DNA of 36,857 nt. It comes from Prevotella sp. GTDB lineage: Bacteria > Bacteroidota > Bacteroidia > Bacteroidales > Bacteroidaceae. The translations under genes and the position numbers were made by a program. Positions 7,754 to 18,896 of the stretch are shown here, one piece after another; position 1 is the stretch's first letter; every line of letters begins with the position of its first letter. The notes beneath the pieces are model-generated. The model was not told the DNA's origin. It worked only from the letters and a program-made list of their open reading frames with translations, and did not search any database. The stretch is from the NCBI GenBank assembly GCA_022788105.1, contig JALEVZ010000053.1, forward strand, positions 1 to 36,857, in the 5' to 3' direction.

Positions 7754-8536
7754 TTAAACCTCAGGGGTGGCAAGGGCTTCGCTTATCTTCTCTATGGCGT
7801 CGTAAGCCGTCACGTCTATGCGCGTCGGCGTGATGGCGACATAGCCGTGTTGCAACGCCCAGTTGTCGGTGTCGGCAGCATCGGGCTCGTCGTTGCGGTA
7901 GTGGCCCGTCATCCAGAAGTAGTCGTAACCACGCGGATGGTGGTTTTTGTCACACTCACCATACCATGTGCCCTTCGCCATGCGACACACTTTCACGCCT
8001 CGGAACTCGTTGTCCATCGGGAAGTTGACGTTCAGACACACGCCCTCGGGCAGCCCCTCGGCAAGCACGTGGCGCACCATCTGCCGCACATAGGGACGCA
8101 GTGGCTCGAAGTCGGCATCGGAACGGATGTCTGCGAGCGAGAATGCGACAGACGGAATGTACTTCATGCAGCCCTCGATGGCTATGCCCATGGTGCCGCT
8201 GTAGTGTACGTTCACGCTGGCGTTGTCGCCGTGGTTGATGCCGCCTATCACCATGTCGGGACGGCGACCGTCAAGCAACTGGTCCAGAGCGAGCTTCACG
8301 CAGTCGACAGGGGTGCCTGTACACGACCACATCTGCATGCCCTCACGTTCGCGGCGCAGCTTCAGGCGCAGCGGATCGGTCACTGTAAAGGCGCAGGCAA
8401 AGCCCGAACGCGCTGCTTCAGGGGCGCACACCACGATGTCGGCCATGTCGGCCAGCATGTCGACAAGACTGTTAATGCCTTTGGCATGGTAGCCATCGTC
8501 GTTGGAAATGAGTATTAGCGGTCTCTTCTCTTTCAT
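7754..8536 (-). CDS. surE: 5'/3'-nucleotidase SurE
   Basis: A 260-aa metal-dependent phosphatase of the SurE family that dephosphorylates nucleoside 5'- and 3'-monophosphates, with a likely role in stationary-phase survival. The N-terminal metal site is LILISNDDGYHAKGI, with D13 and D14 binding the metal. The second signature is CTGTPVDCVKLAL, followed by PDMVIGGINHGDNASVNVHYSGTMGIAIEG, which carries the conserved Asn/Ser ligands. The length is normal. It diverges from parA, with separate promoters in the 122-bp gap. Confidence 0.96.
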   Translation of the reverse strand: MKEKRPLILISNDDGYHAKGINSLVDMLADMADIVVCAPEAARSGFACAFTVTDPLRLKLRREREGMQMWSCTGTPVDCVKLALDQLLDGRRPDMVIGGINHGDNASVNVHYSGTMGIAIEGCMKYIPSVAFSLADIRSDADFEPLRPYVRQMVRHVLAEGLPEGVCLNVNFPMDNEFRGVKVCRMAKGTWYGECDKNHHPRGYDYFWMTGHYRNDEPDAADTDNWALQHGYVAITPTRIDVTAYDAIEKISEALATPEV

Positions 8537-8562
8537 ATACGCATAAAGTCTAATTTTCCTTG

Positions 8563-8570
8563 CAAAAGTA
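8563..8570 (-). promoter_or_regulatory. Candidate promoter of surE
   Basis: The minus strand reads TACTTTTG, a match to the Bacteroidetes TAnnTTTG -7 box, about 26 bp before the surE start. No clear -33 element is seen. Confidence 0.6.
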
Positions 8571-8611
8571 CGAAAAAAGGTTTAAATTATCCGATTCTCG
8601 CATAAAATATG

Positions 8612-8619
8612 TAACTTTG
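8612..8619 (+). promoter_or_regulatory. Candidate promoter of the parA operon
   Basis: TAACTTTG matches the -7 box and lies 39 bp before the parA ATG at 8659. A transcript from here cannot contain the earlier in-frame ATG at 8560, which decides the parA start. The -33 region is weak. Confidence 0.65.
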
Positions 8620-8658
8620 CCAAAGTATTTCCTAAAAAAAACAGACAACAACAGAGAC

Positions 8659-9423
8659 ATGGGAAAAATCATTGCAATGGCCAACCAGAAAGGTGGTGTA
8701 GGCAAGACTACCACCACCATAAACCTGGCGGCATCGCTGGCCACACTTGAAAAGACGGTACTTGTAATCGACGCAGACCCACAGGCCAACGCGTCGAGCG
8801 GTCTCGGAGTGGACATCAAGGAAGTGGACTGCTCCGTGTATGAATGTATTATAGACCATGCCGACGTGCGCGACGCTATCTACACCACCGACATCGACGG
8901 GCTGGACATCATTCCGAGCCACATCAACCTGGTCGGAGCGGAAATAGAAATGCTGAATCTGCCCAACCGCGAGAACGTAATCAAAAACATGCTCGGCACC
9001 ATACGCAACGAGTATGACTACATACTCATCGACTGCAGCCCCTCACTCGGACTGATAACAGTCAATGCACTCACCGCCGCCGACTCTGTCATCATACCCG
9101 TGCAGTGTGAGTACTTCGCGCTGGAGGGCATCAGCAAGCTGCTCAACACCATCAAGATAATCAAGAGTAGGCTCAATCCGGCACTCGAGATAGAGGGTTT
9201 CCTGCTCACGATGTATGACAGCCGCCTGCGCCTTGCCAACCAGATCTACGACGAGGTGAAGCGCCACTTCCAGGAGTTGGTGTTCAAGACGGTCATACAG
9301 CGCAACGTGAAGTTGAGCGAAAGTCCGAGCCACGGACTGCCCGTCATACTCTACGACGCCGACTCTACAGGCAGCAAGAACCACCTCGCGCTGGCAAAGG
9401 AAATCATAAACAAGAACAGCTGA
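8659..9423 (+). CDS. parA: Chromosome-partitioning ATPase ParA (Soj)
   Basis: A 254-aa deviant-Walker ATPase that binds the nucleoid nonspecifically and moves ParB-parS complexes. The ATP site is NQKGGVGKTTTT (residues 9-20) with the signature lysine K11 and P-loop K16. Other family motifs are VLVIDADPQANASSGLG, YDYILIDCSPSLGLITVNAL and IPVQCEYFALEGISKLL. The frame is open from 8560, but I use ATG 8659 because it gives the canonical start and lies downstream of the promoter box. parB follows 13 bp after the stop. The chromosomal location among housekeeping genes suggests the main parABS system rather than a plasmid one. Confidence 0.96.
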   Translation: MGKIIAMANQKGGVGKTTTTINLAASLATLEKTVLVIDADPQANASSGLGVDIKEVDCSVYECIIDHADVRDAIYTTDIDGLDIIPSHINLVGAEIEMLNLPNRENVIKNMLGTIRNEYDYILIDCSPSLGLITVNALTAADSVIIPVQCEYFALEGISKLLNTIKIIKSRLNPALEIEGFLLTMYDSRLRLANQIYDEVKRHFQELVFKTVIQRNVKLSESPSHGLPVILYDADSTGSKNHLALAKEIINKNS

Positions 9424-9436
9424 AACAACAACAATC

Positions 9437-10360
9437 ATGGCAGTACACAAGAAATATAACAAGAGCGTGCTCGGAAGAGGACTCGACGACCTGGAAAAAG
9501 GACAGGGACTCGACGCGCTCATCGACACCAACGGTGTGCGCACGCAGGGAACCTCTACCATCAACGAGATACCACTCAGCGAGATTGAGCCCAACCCCAA
9601 CCAGCCAAGACGCGACTTCGACCCCGAAGCGCTACAGGAGCTGGCGGCAAGCATTCAGCAGATTGGCATCATACAGCCCATCACGCTGCGACAGGTCGAC
9701 GAACACCGCTTCCAAATCATTGCCGGTGAGCGCCGCTGGAGAGCATCACAGATTGCTGGACTCAACTCCGTGCCAGCATACATACGCACTATCCGCGACG
9801 AGAACGTCATGGAAATGGCGCTCGTGGAGAACATTCAGCGCGAAGACCTCAACGCCATAGAGATAGCACTCGCCTACGAACATCTGCTCGATGCAGAGGG
9901 CATGACACAAGAGAAAGTGTCGGAGCGCGTGGGGAAGAGCCGCACTGCCATCACCAACTACCTGCGCCTGCTGCGTCTGCCAGCACAGGTACAGATGGCT
10001 CTGCAGAAGAAAGAGATAGACATGGGACACGCACGAGCCATACTCGCAGTAGACAGCCCGTCGCTACAAATAAAACTTTTCAAGGAGGTTCAGAAGCATG
10101 GCTACTCCGTGCGTAAGGTGGAGGAGATGGCACAACAGCTCAAAAACGGCGACGACATAGAGTCGGGCAACAAGAAGATTGTAGCCAAGCCCACACTGCC
10201 AGAAGAGTTTAACGTGCTGAAAAGCCGTCTGTCGTCGTTTCTCAACACCAAAGTGCAGATGACTTGCTCGCCTAAAGGCAAGGGAAAAATCACCATACCC
10301 TTCGCCAACGAGGAAGAGTTGGAGCACATCATGAGCATGTTTGACAAAATGAAGCAATAA
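9437..10360 (+). CDS. parB: Chromosome-partitioning protein ParB (Spo0J)
   Basis: A 307-aa CTPase and DNA-binding protein that loads at parS and spreads along DNA. The N-terminal ParB domain has IEPNPNQPRRDF, the C-motif GERRWRASQIAG and VENIQREDLNAIEIALAY. A central helix-turn-helix follows (TQEKVSERVGKSRTAITNYLRLLRLP). The C-terminus (~residues 230-307) is a probable dimerisation domain. I found no convincing parS site in the window. It is co-transcribed with parA and followed 8 bp later by the DUF5683 gene. Confidence 0.96.
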   Translation: MAVHKKYNKSVLGRGLDDLEKGQGLDALIDTNGVRTQGTSTINEIPLSEIEPNPNQPRRDFDPEALQELAASIQQIGIIQPITLRQVDEHRFQIIAGERRWRASQIAGLNSVPAYIRTIRDENVMEMALVENIQREDLNAIEIALAYEHLLDAEGMTQEKVSERVGKSRTAITNYLRLLRLPAQVQMALQKKEIDMGHARAILAVDSPSLQIKLFKEVQKHGYSVRKVEEMAQQLKNGDDIESGNKKIVAKPTLPEEFNVLKSRLSSFLNTKVQMTCSPKGKGKITIPFANEEELEHIMSMFDKMKQ

Positions 10361-10368
10361 GATTCATC

Positions 10369-11118
10369 GTGAGAATGGATTTTCATAAGATAATGTCAAC
10401 CGTCATGGCTGTGGCGCTAAGCATTGCCGTGCACACAGCGACAGCACAGACCGCACCCGACCGCCACATGCCACATCCGGCACAAACGGGCAAGTTGAGG
10501 TTTGCTGTCGAAGACACCATAAAGGCGGAGACAGCACTGACACACGCCGACTCCATGACGCTGATGATGCCTGCCGACACGCTACAGGTCAAACACAAGC
10601 GCAATTGGGCGACATGGCACCCCAATCCCAAACGGGCATTGTGGCTCGCACTGGTCATACCTGGCGCAGGACAGATTTACAACCGCAAGTACTGGAAGCT
10701 GCCAATCGTGTATGGCGGGTTCGTGGGGTGTGCCTATGCCATGCGCTGGAACAACCAGATGTACCGCGACTACTCGCAGGCTTACATGGACCTTATGGAC
10801 AATGACCCGAACACAGACAGCTACAATAGCTTCATGCACTTGGGCACAAAGATTGACGAAAGCAACATCACGCGCTACCAAGAGCTGTTCAAAAGGCGTA
10901 AAGACAGGTTCCGTCGATGGCGCGACCTGAGCTTCTTCTGCCTCATAGGAGTATATGCTCTGTCTGTGGTCGACGCCTATGTAGACGCCTCTCTGTCAGA
11001 GTTTGACATCTCAGACAACCTCAGTCTGAAGGTAGAACCGACCATAATAAACAACAATACGGAGCGCAACCCGTTAAGACAAAACTCGTTAGGACTGAGC
11101 TGCAGCCTCAATTTCTGA
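10369..11118 (+). CDS. DUF5683 family envelope protein
   Basis: A 249-aa protein with an N-terminal signal peptide (hydrophobic residues ~8-25, ending AVHTATA), then a variable linker. The DUF5683 core is NPKRALWLALVIPGAGQIYNRKYWKLPIVYGGF (~residues 84-116). A second hydrophobic segment (~185-205, LSFFCLIGVYALSVVDAYVDA) follows, then a C-terminal strand region ending LSCSLNF. The function is unknown. The family recurs between parB and a lytic transglycosylase in Bacteroidetes, which hints at an envelope role. The start could be GTG- or ATG-near 10369 or ATG 10375, only two residues apart. Confidence 0.8.
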   Translation: MRMDFHKIMSTVMAVALSIAVHTATAQTAPDRHMPHPAQTGKLRFAVEDTIKAETALTHADSMTLMMPADTLQVKHKRNWATWHPNPKRALWLALVIPGAGQIYNRKYWKLPIVYGGFVGCAYAMRWNNQMYRDYSQAYMDLMDNDPNTDSYNSFMHLGTKIDESNITRYQELFKRRKDRFRRWRDLSFFCLIGVYALSVVDAYVDASLSEFDISDNLSLKVEPTIINNNTERNPLRQNSLGLSCSLNF

Positions 11119-11246
11119 CGCAATACGAGACAATAGAAACACCGATTTACATAAAACAACATAATCTGGAGGCATCCGTCTGCACACGCTTCGCACCAAC
11201 AGAGCCAAGCATTAATGCCGCCTGAGTTGAGCGGTAGAGCCAACCA

Positions 11247-11352
11247 AGCAAAGCATTAGCATCAGTTGAGCAAAGCATTAACATCAGTTGAGCAAAGCAT
11301 TAGCATCAGTTGAGCAAAGCATTAGCATCAGTTGAGCAAAGCATTAGCATCA
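11247..11352. repeat. 22-bp tandem array 3 upstream of mltD
   Basis: Four full 22-bp units (starts 11247, 11269, 11291, 11313) and a partial fifth (11335-11352) begin AGCAAAGCATTAGCATCAGT and end TG; one has AACATC. A more distant copy with a 5-nt insertion precedes it (11203-11229). Apart from this array the 291-bp gap holds no gene or clear promoter. Confidence 0.97.
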
Positions 11353-11409
11353 ATCATGTCTGGCTTTAGCGCCGACAGCACTCCAGGAAAAGACAAGAAA
11401 TAGATATTA

Positions 11410-12741
11410 ATGAAAAGAATCAGTTTGCTGATAGTAGCAGCGCTTTTCGCATTCAACAGCACCATCACGGCGCAGACCGACGACAATGCGGAAATCACTG
11501 TAACTAACGAGAAAGGAGAAAAAGAAGTAATCGACCTGCCGGAGGCACTGTCCTTCGAGTACGACAGTCTGCTTAGCGTCTACAATGCAAAGACATACTT
11601 GAAGCCAAACGCCGAGTGTGACCTGCCAGACGTAAACCCTATCTACGAGAAAGAGGTTTATAAGGAGCGACTTAGCCGCATGCCGACCATCATAGAGATG
11701 CCATACAACGACGTGGTGCAGAAGCTTATCGACCGCTATAGCGGCCGCATGCGCCACTCAGTGAGCGTCATGCTCGCCGCGCAGAACTTCTACATGCCCA
11801 TCTTTGAAGAGGCATTGGAGACCTACGGACTGCCCCTTGAGTTGAAATATCTGCCCGTTATAGAGTCGGCACTCAACCCCAACGCCGTGTCAAGAGTCGG
11901 CGCCACCGGCCTATGGCAGTTCATGCTCCACACCGGCAAGCAGTACGGACTGGAGGTAAACTCCCTCATCGACGAGCGACGCGACCCCGTCAAGGCGTCG
12001 TATGCCGCTGCCCACTACCTCAGCGACCTGTACAAGATATTCGGCGACTGGAACTTGGTGATTGCAGCATACAACTGTGGCCCGCAGGGCATAAACAAAG
12101 CGATACACCGCGCCAAAGGTCTGACCGACTATTGGGACATCTATCCCTACCTGCCGAGGGAGACACGCGGATATGTTCCGGCCTTCATCGCCGCCAACTA
12201 CATTATGACTTACTACTGCGACCACAACATCTGCCCGATGGTAGCAGAGCTTCCTGTGAAGACCGACACGGTGATGCTGGACCGCGACGTACACTTCGAG
12301 CAGATAGCTAAGGTGCTGAATGTCAGCGTAGAGGAGATACAGCAGCTCAACCCGCAGTACCGTCGCAACATCATAAACGGCAGCAGCAAGCCGTCGTCGC
12401 TGCGTCTGCCGGCAATGAAGATAAACCAGTTCATCGACAAGCAGGACTCCATCTATTCCTGCACCGTGGACAATTTCCAGAACAAACGCACCGAGGTGGA
12501 TGTGACAGAACCCACGGCACAGATGTCGTCGGGCAAGCGCACATCGTCGCATAACACAAAATACGGTCGCAAGGGCCGTAGACGCAACAGCCGCAGCCGC
12601 TCCAAATCAGTGACCATACGACAGGGCGACACACTGTCAGACATCGCCAGACGCAACGGCACCACTGTCGCCAAGCTGAAGCGCCTCAACAAAATCAGCG
12701 GCAGCAGCATACGTGCCGGCAAAAAGTTGAAGGTAAAATAA
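11410..12741 (+). CDS. mltD: Membrane-bound lytic murein transglycosylase D (LysM)
   Basis: A 443-aa secreted peptidoglycan lytic transglycosylase that cleaves the MurNAc-GlcNAc bond with anhydro-ring formation. A signal peptide (residues 1-21, ending STITA) is followed by the SLT domain at ~120-270. Its catalytic Glu is E152 in PVIESALNPNAVS, with GATGLWQFM, DPVKASYAAAHYL and VIAAYNCGP. A degenerate LysM-like segment lies at ~285-345. A clear C-terminal LysM (~399-443: IRQGDTLSDIARRNGTTVAKL) binds glycan. A basic Arg/Ser-rich linker (KYGRKGRRRNSRSRSKS) precedes it. No lipobox is evident, unlike E. coli MltD. Confidence 0.93.
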   Translation: MKRISLLIVAALFAFNSTITAQTDDNAEITVTNEKGEKEVIDLPEALSFEYDSLLSVYNAKTYLKPNAECDLPDVNPIYEKEVYKERLSRMPTIIEMPYNDVVQKLIDRYSGRMRHSVSVMLAAQNFYMPIFEEALETYGLPLELKYLPVIESALNPNAVSRVGATGLWQFMLHTGKQYGLEVNSLIDERRDPVKASYAAAHYLSDLYKIFGDWNLVIAAYNCGPQGINKAIHRAKGLTDYWDIYPYLPRETRGYVPAFIAANYIMTYYCDHNICPMVAELPVKTDTVMLDRDVHFEQIAKVLNVSVEEIQQLNPQYRRNIINGSSKPSSLRLPAMKINQFIDKQDSIYSCTVDNFQNKRTEVDVTEPTAQMSSGKRTSSHNTKYGRKGRRRNSRSRSKSVTIRQGDTLSDIARRNGTTVAKLKRLNKISGSSIRAGKKLKVK

Positions 12742-12757
12742 GACTGCCGAAGCGCCA

Positions 12758-12867
12758 CACAAGCGGAGCTAAGACCAGCCACAGGCGGCACCGCAGCTCT
12801 CCACAAGCGGCGCCACAGCACCCCACAGGCGGCGTCCAAGCCCCTCGAAGCCCATGCCGCAGCACCC
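12758..12867. repeat. 22-bp tandem array 4 between mltD and rel
   Basis: Four units (starts 12758, 12780, 12802, 12824) begin CACA(A/G)GCGG at exact 22-bp steps, with variable remainders rich in C and A. A fifth block (12846-12867) is degenerate but ends like unit 3 (GCAGCACCC). The array lies inside an apparent operon. Confidence 0.85.
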
Positions 12868-12904
12868 CATTTAAATAATGTAACAAACCAAGAAGACCAG
12901 ATAT

Positions 12905-15160
12905 ATGGACGACCAGGTAAAGACCAACGTTCAGCGTGAAGACGCTGAGAACAAGCTTATAGACGATGCCTTCAAGCATCTGCTCGACACTTACATAGCG
13001 TCACGCCACCGCAAGAAGATTGACATCATCACGAAAGCGTTCAACTTCGCACGACAAGCCCACAAAGGAGTGAAGCGCTTGTCAGGCGAACCATATATCA
13101 TGCACCCCATCGCCGTGGCGCAAATCGCGTGCGAAGAGATGGGACTTGGCTCTACGAGCATCTGCTCCGCGCTGCTCCACGACGTGGTAGAAGACACCGA
13201 CTACACCGTTGAAGACATCGAAAACATCTTCGGCAGCAAGATAGCGCAAATCGTCAACGGCCTAACGAAAATCTCAGGTGGCATCCTCGGCGAGCAGGCA
13301 TCGGCACAAGCAGAGAACTTTAAGAAGTTGCTGCTCACCATGAGCGACGACATTCGCGTCATACTCATCAAGATATGCGACCGTCTGCACAACATGCGCA
13401 CCCTCGCGTCGCAGCCCGCCAACAAGCAGTACAAGATAGCAGGAGAGACGCTCTACATCTACGCGCCGCTCGCCAACCGTCTCGGACTGAACAAAATAAA
13501 GACCGAACTTGAAGACCTCAGTTTCCGTTACGAGCACCCAGAGGAGTACGAAGCCATAAAGCGCAAGCTCACATCGACCCAGGAGCAGCGCGACACGCTG
13601 TTCGCCGACTTCACCAAGCCCATACGCGAAGCCCTCGACAAGATGGGCATCAAGTACGAGTTGAAAGCCCGAGTGAAAAGCCCCTACTCCATTTGGAACA
13701 AGATGCAGAACAAGCATGTGTCGTTTGAAGAAATCTACGACATACTCGCCGTACGCATAATATATACCCCCAAGGTGCGCGAAGAGGAGATAAACGAGTG
13801 TTTCAAGATATATGTGGCAATAAGCCAGATATATAAGTCACACCCCGACCGGCTGCGCGACTGGGTCAACCACCCCAAAGCCAACGGCTACCAAGCGCTC
13901 CATGTCACGCTCATGTCGCGCCAGGGCAAATGGATAGAGATGCAGATACGCTCCGACCACATGGACGAAGTGGCAGAGCAAGGGTTCGCCGCACACTGGA
14001 AATACAAGGAAGGCAACGAGATAGTAGACGACGACAGCGAGCTGAACAACTGGTTGAGCACCATCAAAGAGATACTCGACGACCCACAGCCCGACGCTAT
14101 GGACTTCCTCGACACCATCAAGCTCAACCTCTTTGCGAGCGAGATATTCGTGTTCACACCAAAGGGTGAAATCAAGACCATGCCAGCAGGGTGTACAGCC
14201 CTCGACTTCGCGTTCCAAATACACACATTCCTCGGCACACACTGCATAGGCGCAAAAGTAAACCACAAACTTGTGCCGCTGAGCCACAGACTACAGAGTG
14301 GCGACCAAGTTGAGATTCTTACATCGAAATCGCAGCACGTACAGCCATCGTGGATAACATTCGTTTCTACGGCGAAAGCCAAAGGCAAGATACAGGCCAT
14401 ACTGCGCCGCGATAACCGCGAGACACAGAAGAACGGCGAAAAAGCGGTGGCAGACTGGATGGCAGCACACGAGCTGCCCATGACAACAGCCAACCTCAAC
14501 AAGCTGTGCGACTTCCACAACGTGCAGAAGCACGAGCAACTCTACTTCGCCGTGGGTGAAAAGAGCATCACGCTCGACAACAAAGACCTCGAGGAACTAC
14601 AGGAAAAGAAAGGCACCCGCGGCGGCGGATGGCGCAAGTTTGTGCCGTTCCTCGGTCACGACAAGAAGGAAGACAAGCCCAAACTGTTTGTCGTTGGCGA
14701 AGGATTCAACAAGAAGAAGCCCGTCATCATAACTGAAGAGAACATAGCGTCGTTCATCTTCCCAAGCTGTTGCCACGTCATACCGGGCGACGACGTGCTC
14801 GGATATATCGACAACAAGAAGCGCATTGAGATACACAAACGCGACTGTCAGGTGGCAAACCGCCTGAAAGCAAGCTTCGGAAACCGCATACTCGACGCGA
14901 AATGGGACATGCACAAGCGCATGTTCTTCGACGCAACAATAGAGATTCACGGCATAGACCGCAAGGGCATGCTGCTCGACGTGTCGAAGGTCATAACGAG
15001 TCAGCTCGACATAAACATACACAAGATAACCATCTCCAGCAACCACGGCATATTCGATGGCACCATAGAGTTGCGCGTCCACGACCGCGACGAAGTGAAA
15101 GTCATAATCGAAAGTCTGAAGAAGATAGAAGACCTGAAAGAAGTGCAGCGCATACTGTAA
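12905..15160 (+). CDS. rel: Bifunctional (p)ppGpp synthetase/hydrolase Rel
   Basis: A 751-aa long RelA/SpoT homologue that controls the stringent response. The HD hydrolase site appears intact: H67 (MHP), H92-D93 and E96-D97 (HDVVED), and ICDRLHNMRTL. The synthetase domain (~230-340) has RVKSPYSIWNKMQ, YDILAVRII, NGYQALHV and WIEMQIRSDHMDEVAEQG with AAHWKYKEG. A TGS domain (~415-475; VFTPKGEIKTMPAGCTALDFAF) and a helical/zinc-finger region (FPSCCHVIPGDDV...HKRDC) follow. A C-terminal ACT domain (~675-751) ends the protein. Because both active sites look complete, I call it bifunctional. It is last in the par operon and followed by a terminator. Confidence 0.95.
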   Translation: MDDQVKTNVQREDAENKLIDDAFKHLLDTYIASRHRKKIDIITKAFNFARQAHKGVKRLSGEPYIMHPIAVAQIACEEMGLGSTSICSALLHDVVEDTDYTVEDIENIFGSKIAQIVNGLTKISGGILGEQASAQAENFKKLLLTMSDDIRVILIKICDRLHNMRTLASQPANKQYKIAGETLYIYAPLANRLGLNKIKTELEDLSFRYEHPEEYEAIKRKLTSTQEQRDTLFADFTKPIREALDKMGIKYELKARVKSPYSIWNKMQNKHVSFEEIYDILAVRIIYTPKVREEEINECFKIYVAISQIYKSHPDRLRDWVNHPKANGYQALHVTLMSRQGKWIEMQIRSDHMDEVAEQGFAAHWKYKEGNEIVDDDSELNNWLSTIKEILDDPQPDAMDFLDTIKLNLFASEIFVFTPKGEIKTMPAGCTALDFAFQIHTFLGTHCIGAKVNHKLVPLSHRLQSGDQVEILTSKSQHVQPSWITFVSTAKAKGKIQAILRRDNRETQKNGEKAVADWMAAHELPMTTANLNKLCDFHNVQKHEQLYFAVGEKSITLDNKDLEELQEKKGTRGGGWRKFVPFLGHDKKEDKPKLFVVGEGFNKKKPVIITEENIASFIFPSCCHVIPGDDVLGYIDNKKRIEIHKRDCQVANRLKASFGNRILDAKWDMHKRMFFDATIEIHGIDRKGMLLDVSKVITSQLDINIHKITISSNHGIFDGTIELRVHDRDEVKVIIESLKKIEDLKEVQRIL

Positions 15161-15174
15161 GCGCCGACACGCCA

Positions 15175-15226
15175 AAGCCTCATTTGAAGTCAGCTCACAA
15201 CGCGACCTCAAATGTGGCTTTTTATT
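15175..15226 (+). terminator. Terminator after rel
   Basis: A 13-bp stem, AAGCCTCATTTGA (15175-15187) / TCAAATGTGGCTT (15208-15220), has one mismatch and is followed by TTTTTATTTTTA. Confidence 0.8.
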
Positions 15227-15267
15227 TTTACCCCAAATCACTAAAGAAAGCAAAACAAAGGTTTTCG

Positions 15268-15451
15268 TGACACTTTGACACAATCCGGTCAATAAAACTT
15301 ACGCCAATTCTTAACGTAAGTTAAAAGTCCCATGACTTTCCCATTAGGCCCATTTGGCATCGTCATTAGGCCCATTTGACATCGCCATTAGGCCCCTTTG
15401 ACAAGCCCAAAAGGGCACTATCATTTTGTCAAACGGCAGAGTTTGAAATTC
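15268..15451 (-). repeat. 22-bp-phased module, copy B
   Basis: This copy is inverted relative to A, C and D. Read on the plus strand it has TGACACTTTG (15268-15277), 20 nt, CTTACGCCAATTCTTAAC (15298-15315) and GACTTTCCC. In-phase 22-bp blocks then start at 15342, 15364 and 15386 (each beginning CATTAGGCCC(A/C)TTTG), 15408 and 15430. The block at 15408 holds the conserved outer end, CACTATCATTTTGTCAA. It lies beyond the rel terminator and points at the 3' end of rel. Confidence 0.85.
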
Positions 15452-15587
15452 AAGGCTATCTGTCTGCGCTCGCAAGACTATCTGTCTGCGCTCGCAAGGC
15501 TGTCTGTCTGCGCTCGCAAGGCTATCTGTCTGCGCTCGCAAGGCTGTCTGTCTGCGCTCGCAAGGCTATCTACACACGCCTGCGACA
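15452..15587. repeat. 22-bp tandem array 5, continuous in phase with copy B
   Basis: Five near-identical 22-bp units start at 15456, 15478, 15500, 15522 and 15544 (CT(A/G)TCTGTCTGCGCTCGCA core). A degenerate sixth starts at 15566. The register continues that of the different-sequence blocks at 15342-15451. The array ends 23 bp before the merR stop. The 15161-15609 gap is filled by terminator, copy B and this array, with no gene. Confidence 0.97.
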
Positions 15588-15609
15588 CGCTCCTTCAACA
15601 CGCCCTTTT

Positions 15610-15957
15610 CTACACCAATCCGTCGAGCTGAGCCTTCAACGCCTTCAGCTCGTCGCGAACCTGAATGAGGCGTTCCAACACCTCCGCGTTCTTGTCAGCG
15701 CCCTCACGATTGCTCTGCAACATCTTGCGCGCCGCCGCCAGCTTAAAGCCGCGCACCTTTACAAGGTTGTATATCACCTTCAGAGTCTCAATATCCTTGT
15801 CGTTGTACATGCGCACACCACTGTCAGAAGTCTTCGGTTTGAGCTGCGGAAACTCCTTCTGCCAATAGCGTAACGTGCTCTTATTCACGTCAAACATGTT
15901 TGCCACCTCCTCAATAGAGTAATAAGTTTTGAGATTCTTGTTCGTGTTGAGTGCCAT
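15610..15957 (-). CDS. MerR-family transcriptional regulator
   Basis: A 115-aa protein with an N-terminal MerR winged helix: YYSIEEVANMFDVNKSTLRYWQKEF, then LKPKTSDSGVRMYNDKDIETLKVIYNLV. A short C-terminal coiled-coil (LERLIQVRDELKALKAQLDGL) suits dimerisation. There is no effector-binding domain and no metal-binding cysteines, so the signal is unknown. I chose ATG 15957 (MALNTNKN). A longer frame to 16026 would run through the promoter boxes. It diverges from alaS with interlocked promoters, so it may affect its own and alaS expression; this is inference. Confidence 0.85.
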   Translation of the reverse strand: MALNTNKNLKTYYSIEEVANMFDVNKSTLRYWQKEFPQLKPKTSDSGVRMYNDKDIETLKVIYNLVKVRGFKLAAARKMLQSNREGADKNAEVLERLIQVRDELKALKAQLDGLV

Positions 15958-15991
15958 AATCAGCTCTTTTTGATAAACAAATATTAATTTA

Positions 15992-16023
15992 TTTGCAAAA
16001 ATACTCAAAAGGAAGTACCTTTG
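15992..16023 (+). promoter_or_regulatory. Promoter of alaS
   Basis: TTTG (15992-15995), a 20-bp spacer and TACCTTTG (16016-16023) match the Bacteroidetes consensus. The alaS ATG is 75 bp beyond the box. It overlaps the opposing merR promoter almost completely. Confidence 0.85.
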
Positions 16024-16027
16024 CAAA
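15996..16027 (-). promoter_or_regulatory. Promoter of the MerR-type gene
   Basis: On the minus strand, TTTG (16024-16027), 20 bp and TATTTTTG (15996-16003). Its -33 abuts the alaS -7 box and its -7 abuts the alaS -33, so the two promoters occupy the same 36 bp. Confidence 0.8.
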
Positions 16028-16098
16028 AGTTTTTATAAGAAATAAAAATAATATTTCAGAAAGTTATTTTCAGATATAAATTTAAACACAAAATAAAG

Positions 16099-18720
<2,622 letters not shown>

Positions 18721-18775
18721 GATTACGGCAGACAACATACAACAAGAGACAGACACTGCCAAACAACAACTAAAA

Positions 18776-18811
18776 GGCGCAAGGGCAACAAGAGTCCCTT
18801 GCGTCTTTTTT
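18776..18811 (+). terminator. Terminator after alaS
   Basis: A 10-bp stem, GGCGCAAGGG (18776-18785) / CCCTTGCGTC (18796-18805), has one wobble pair and is followed directly by TTTTTT. Confidence 0.9.
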
Positions 18812-18896
18812 CGTTAAATACGACATCTCGATTTTACAAAACCACATTTTTGACGTCTAATCACAATATAGTCAATTAAATTCAATTACATTTTTT

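Noticed and set aside
8560..8658. 33-residue N-terminal extension of ParA
   Set aside because: It starts upstream of the TAACTTTG promoter box, and ParA proteins begin near the P-loop.
15376..15873. Plus-strand 165-aa open frame across array 5
   Set aside because: It is made of repeat translation (cycling because 3 x 22 is divisible by 3) and then runs antisense to the MerR gene. It has no promoter or family features.
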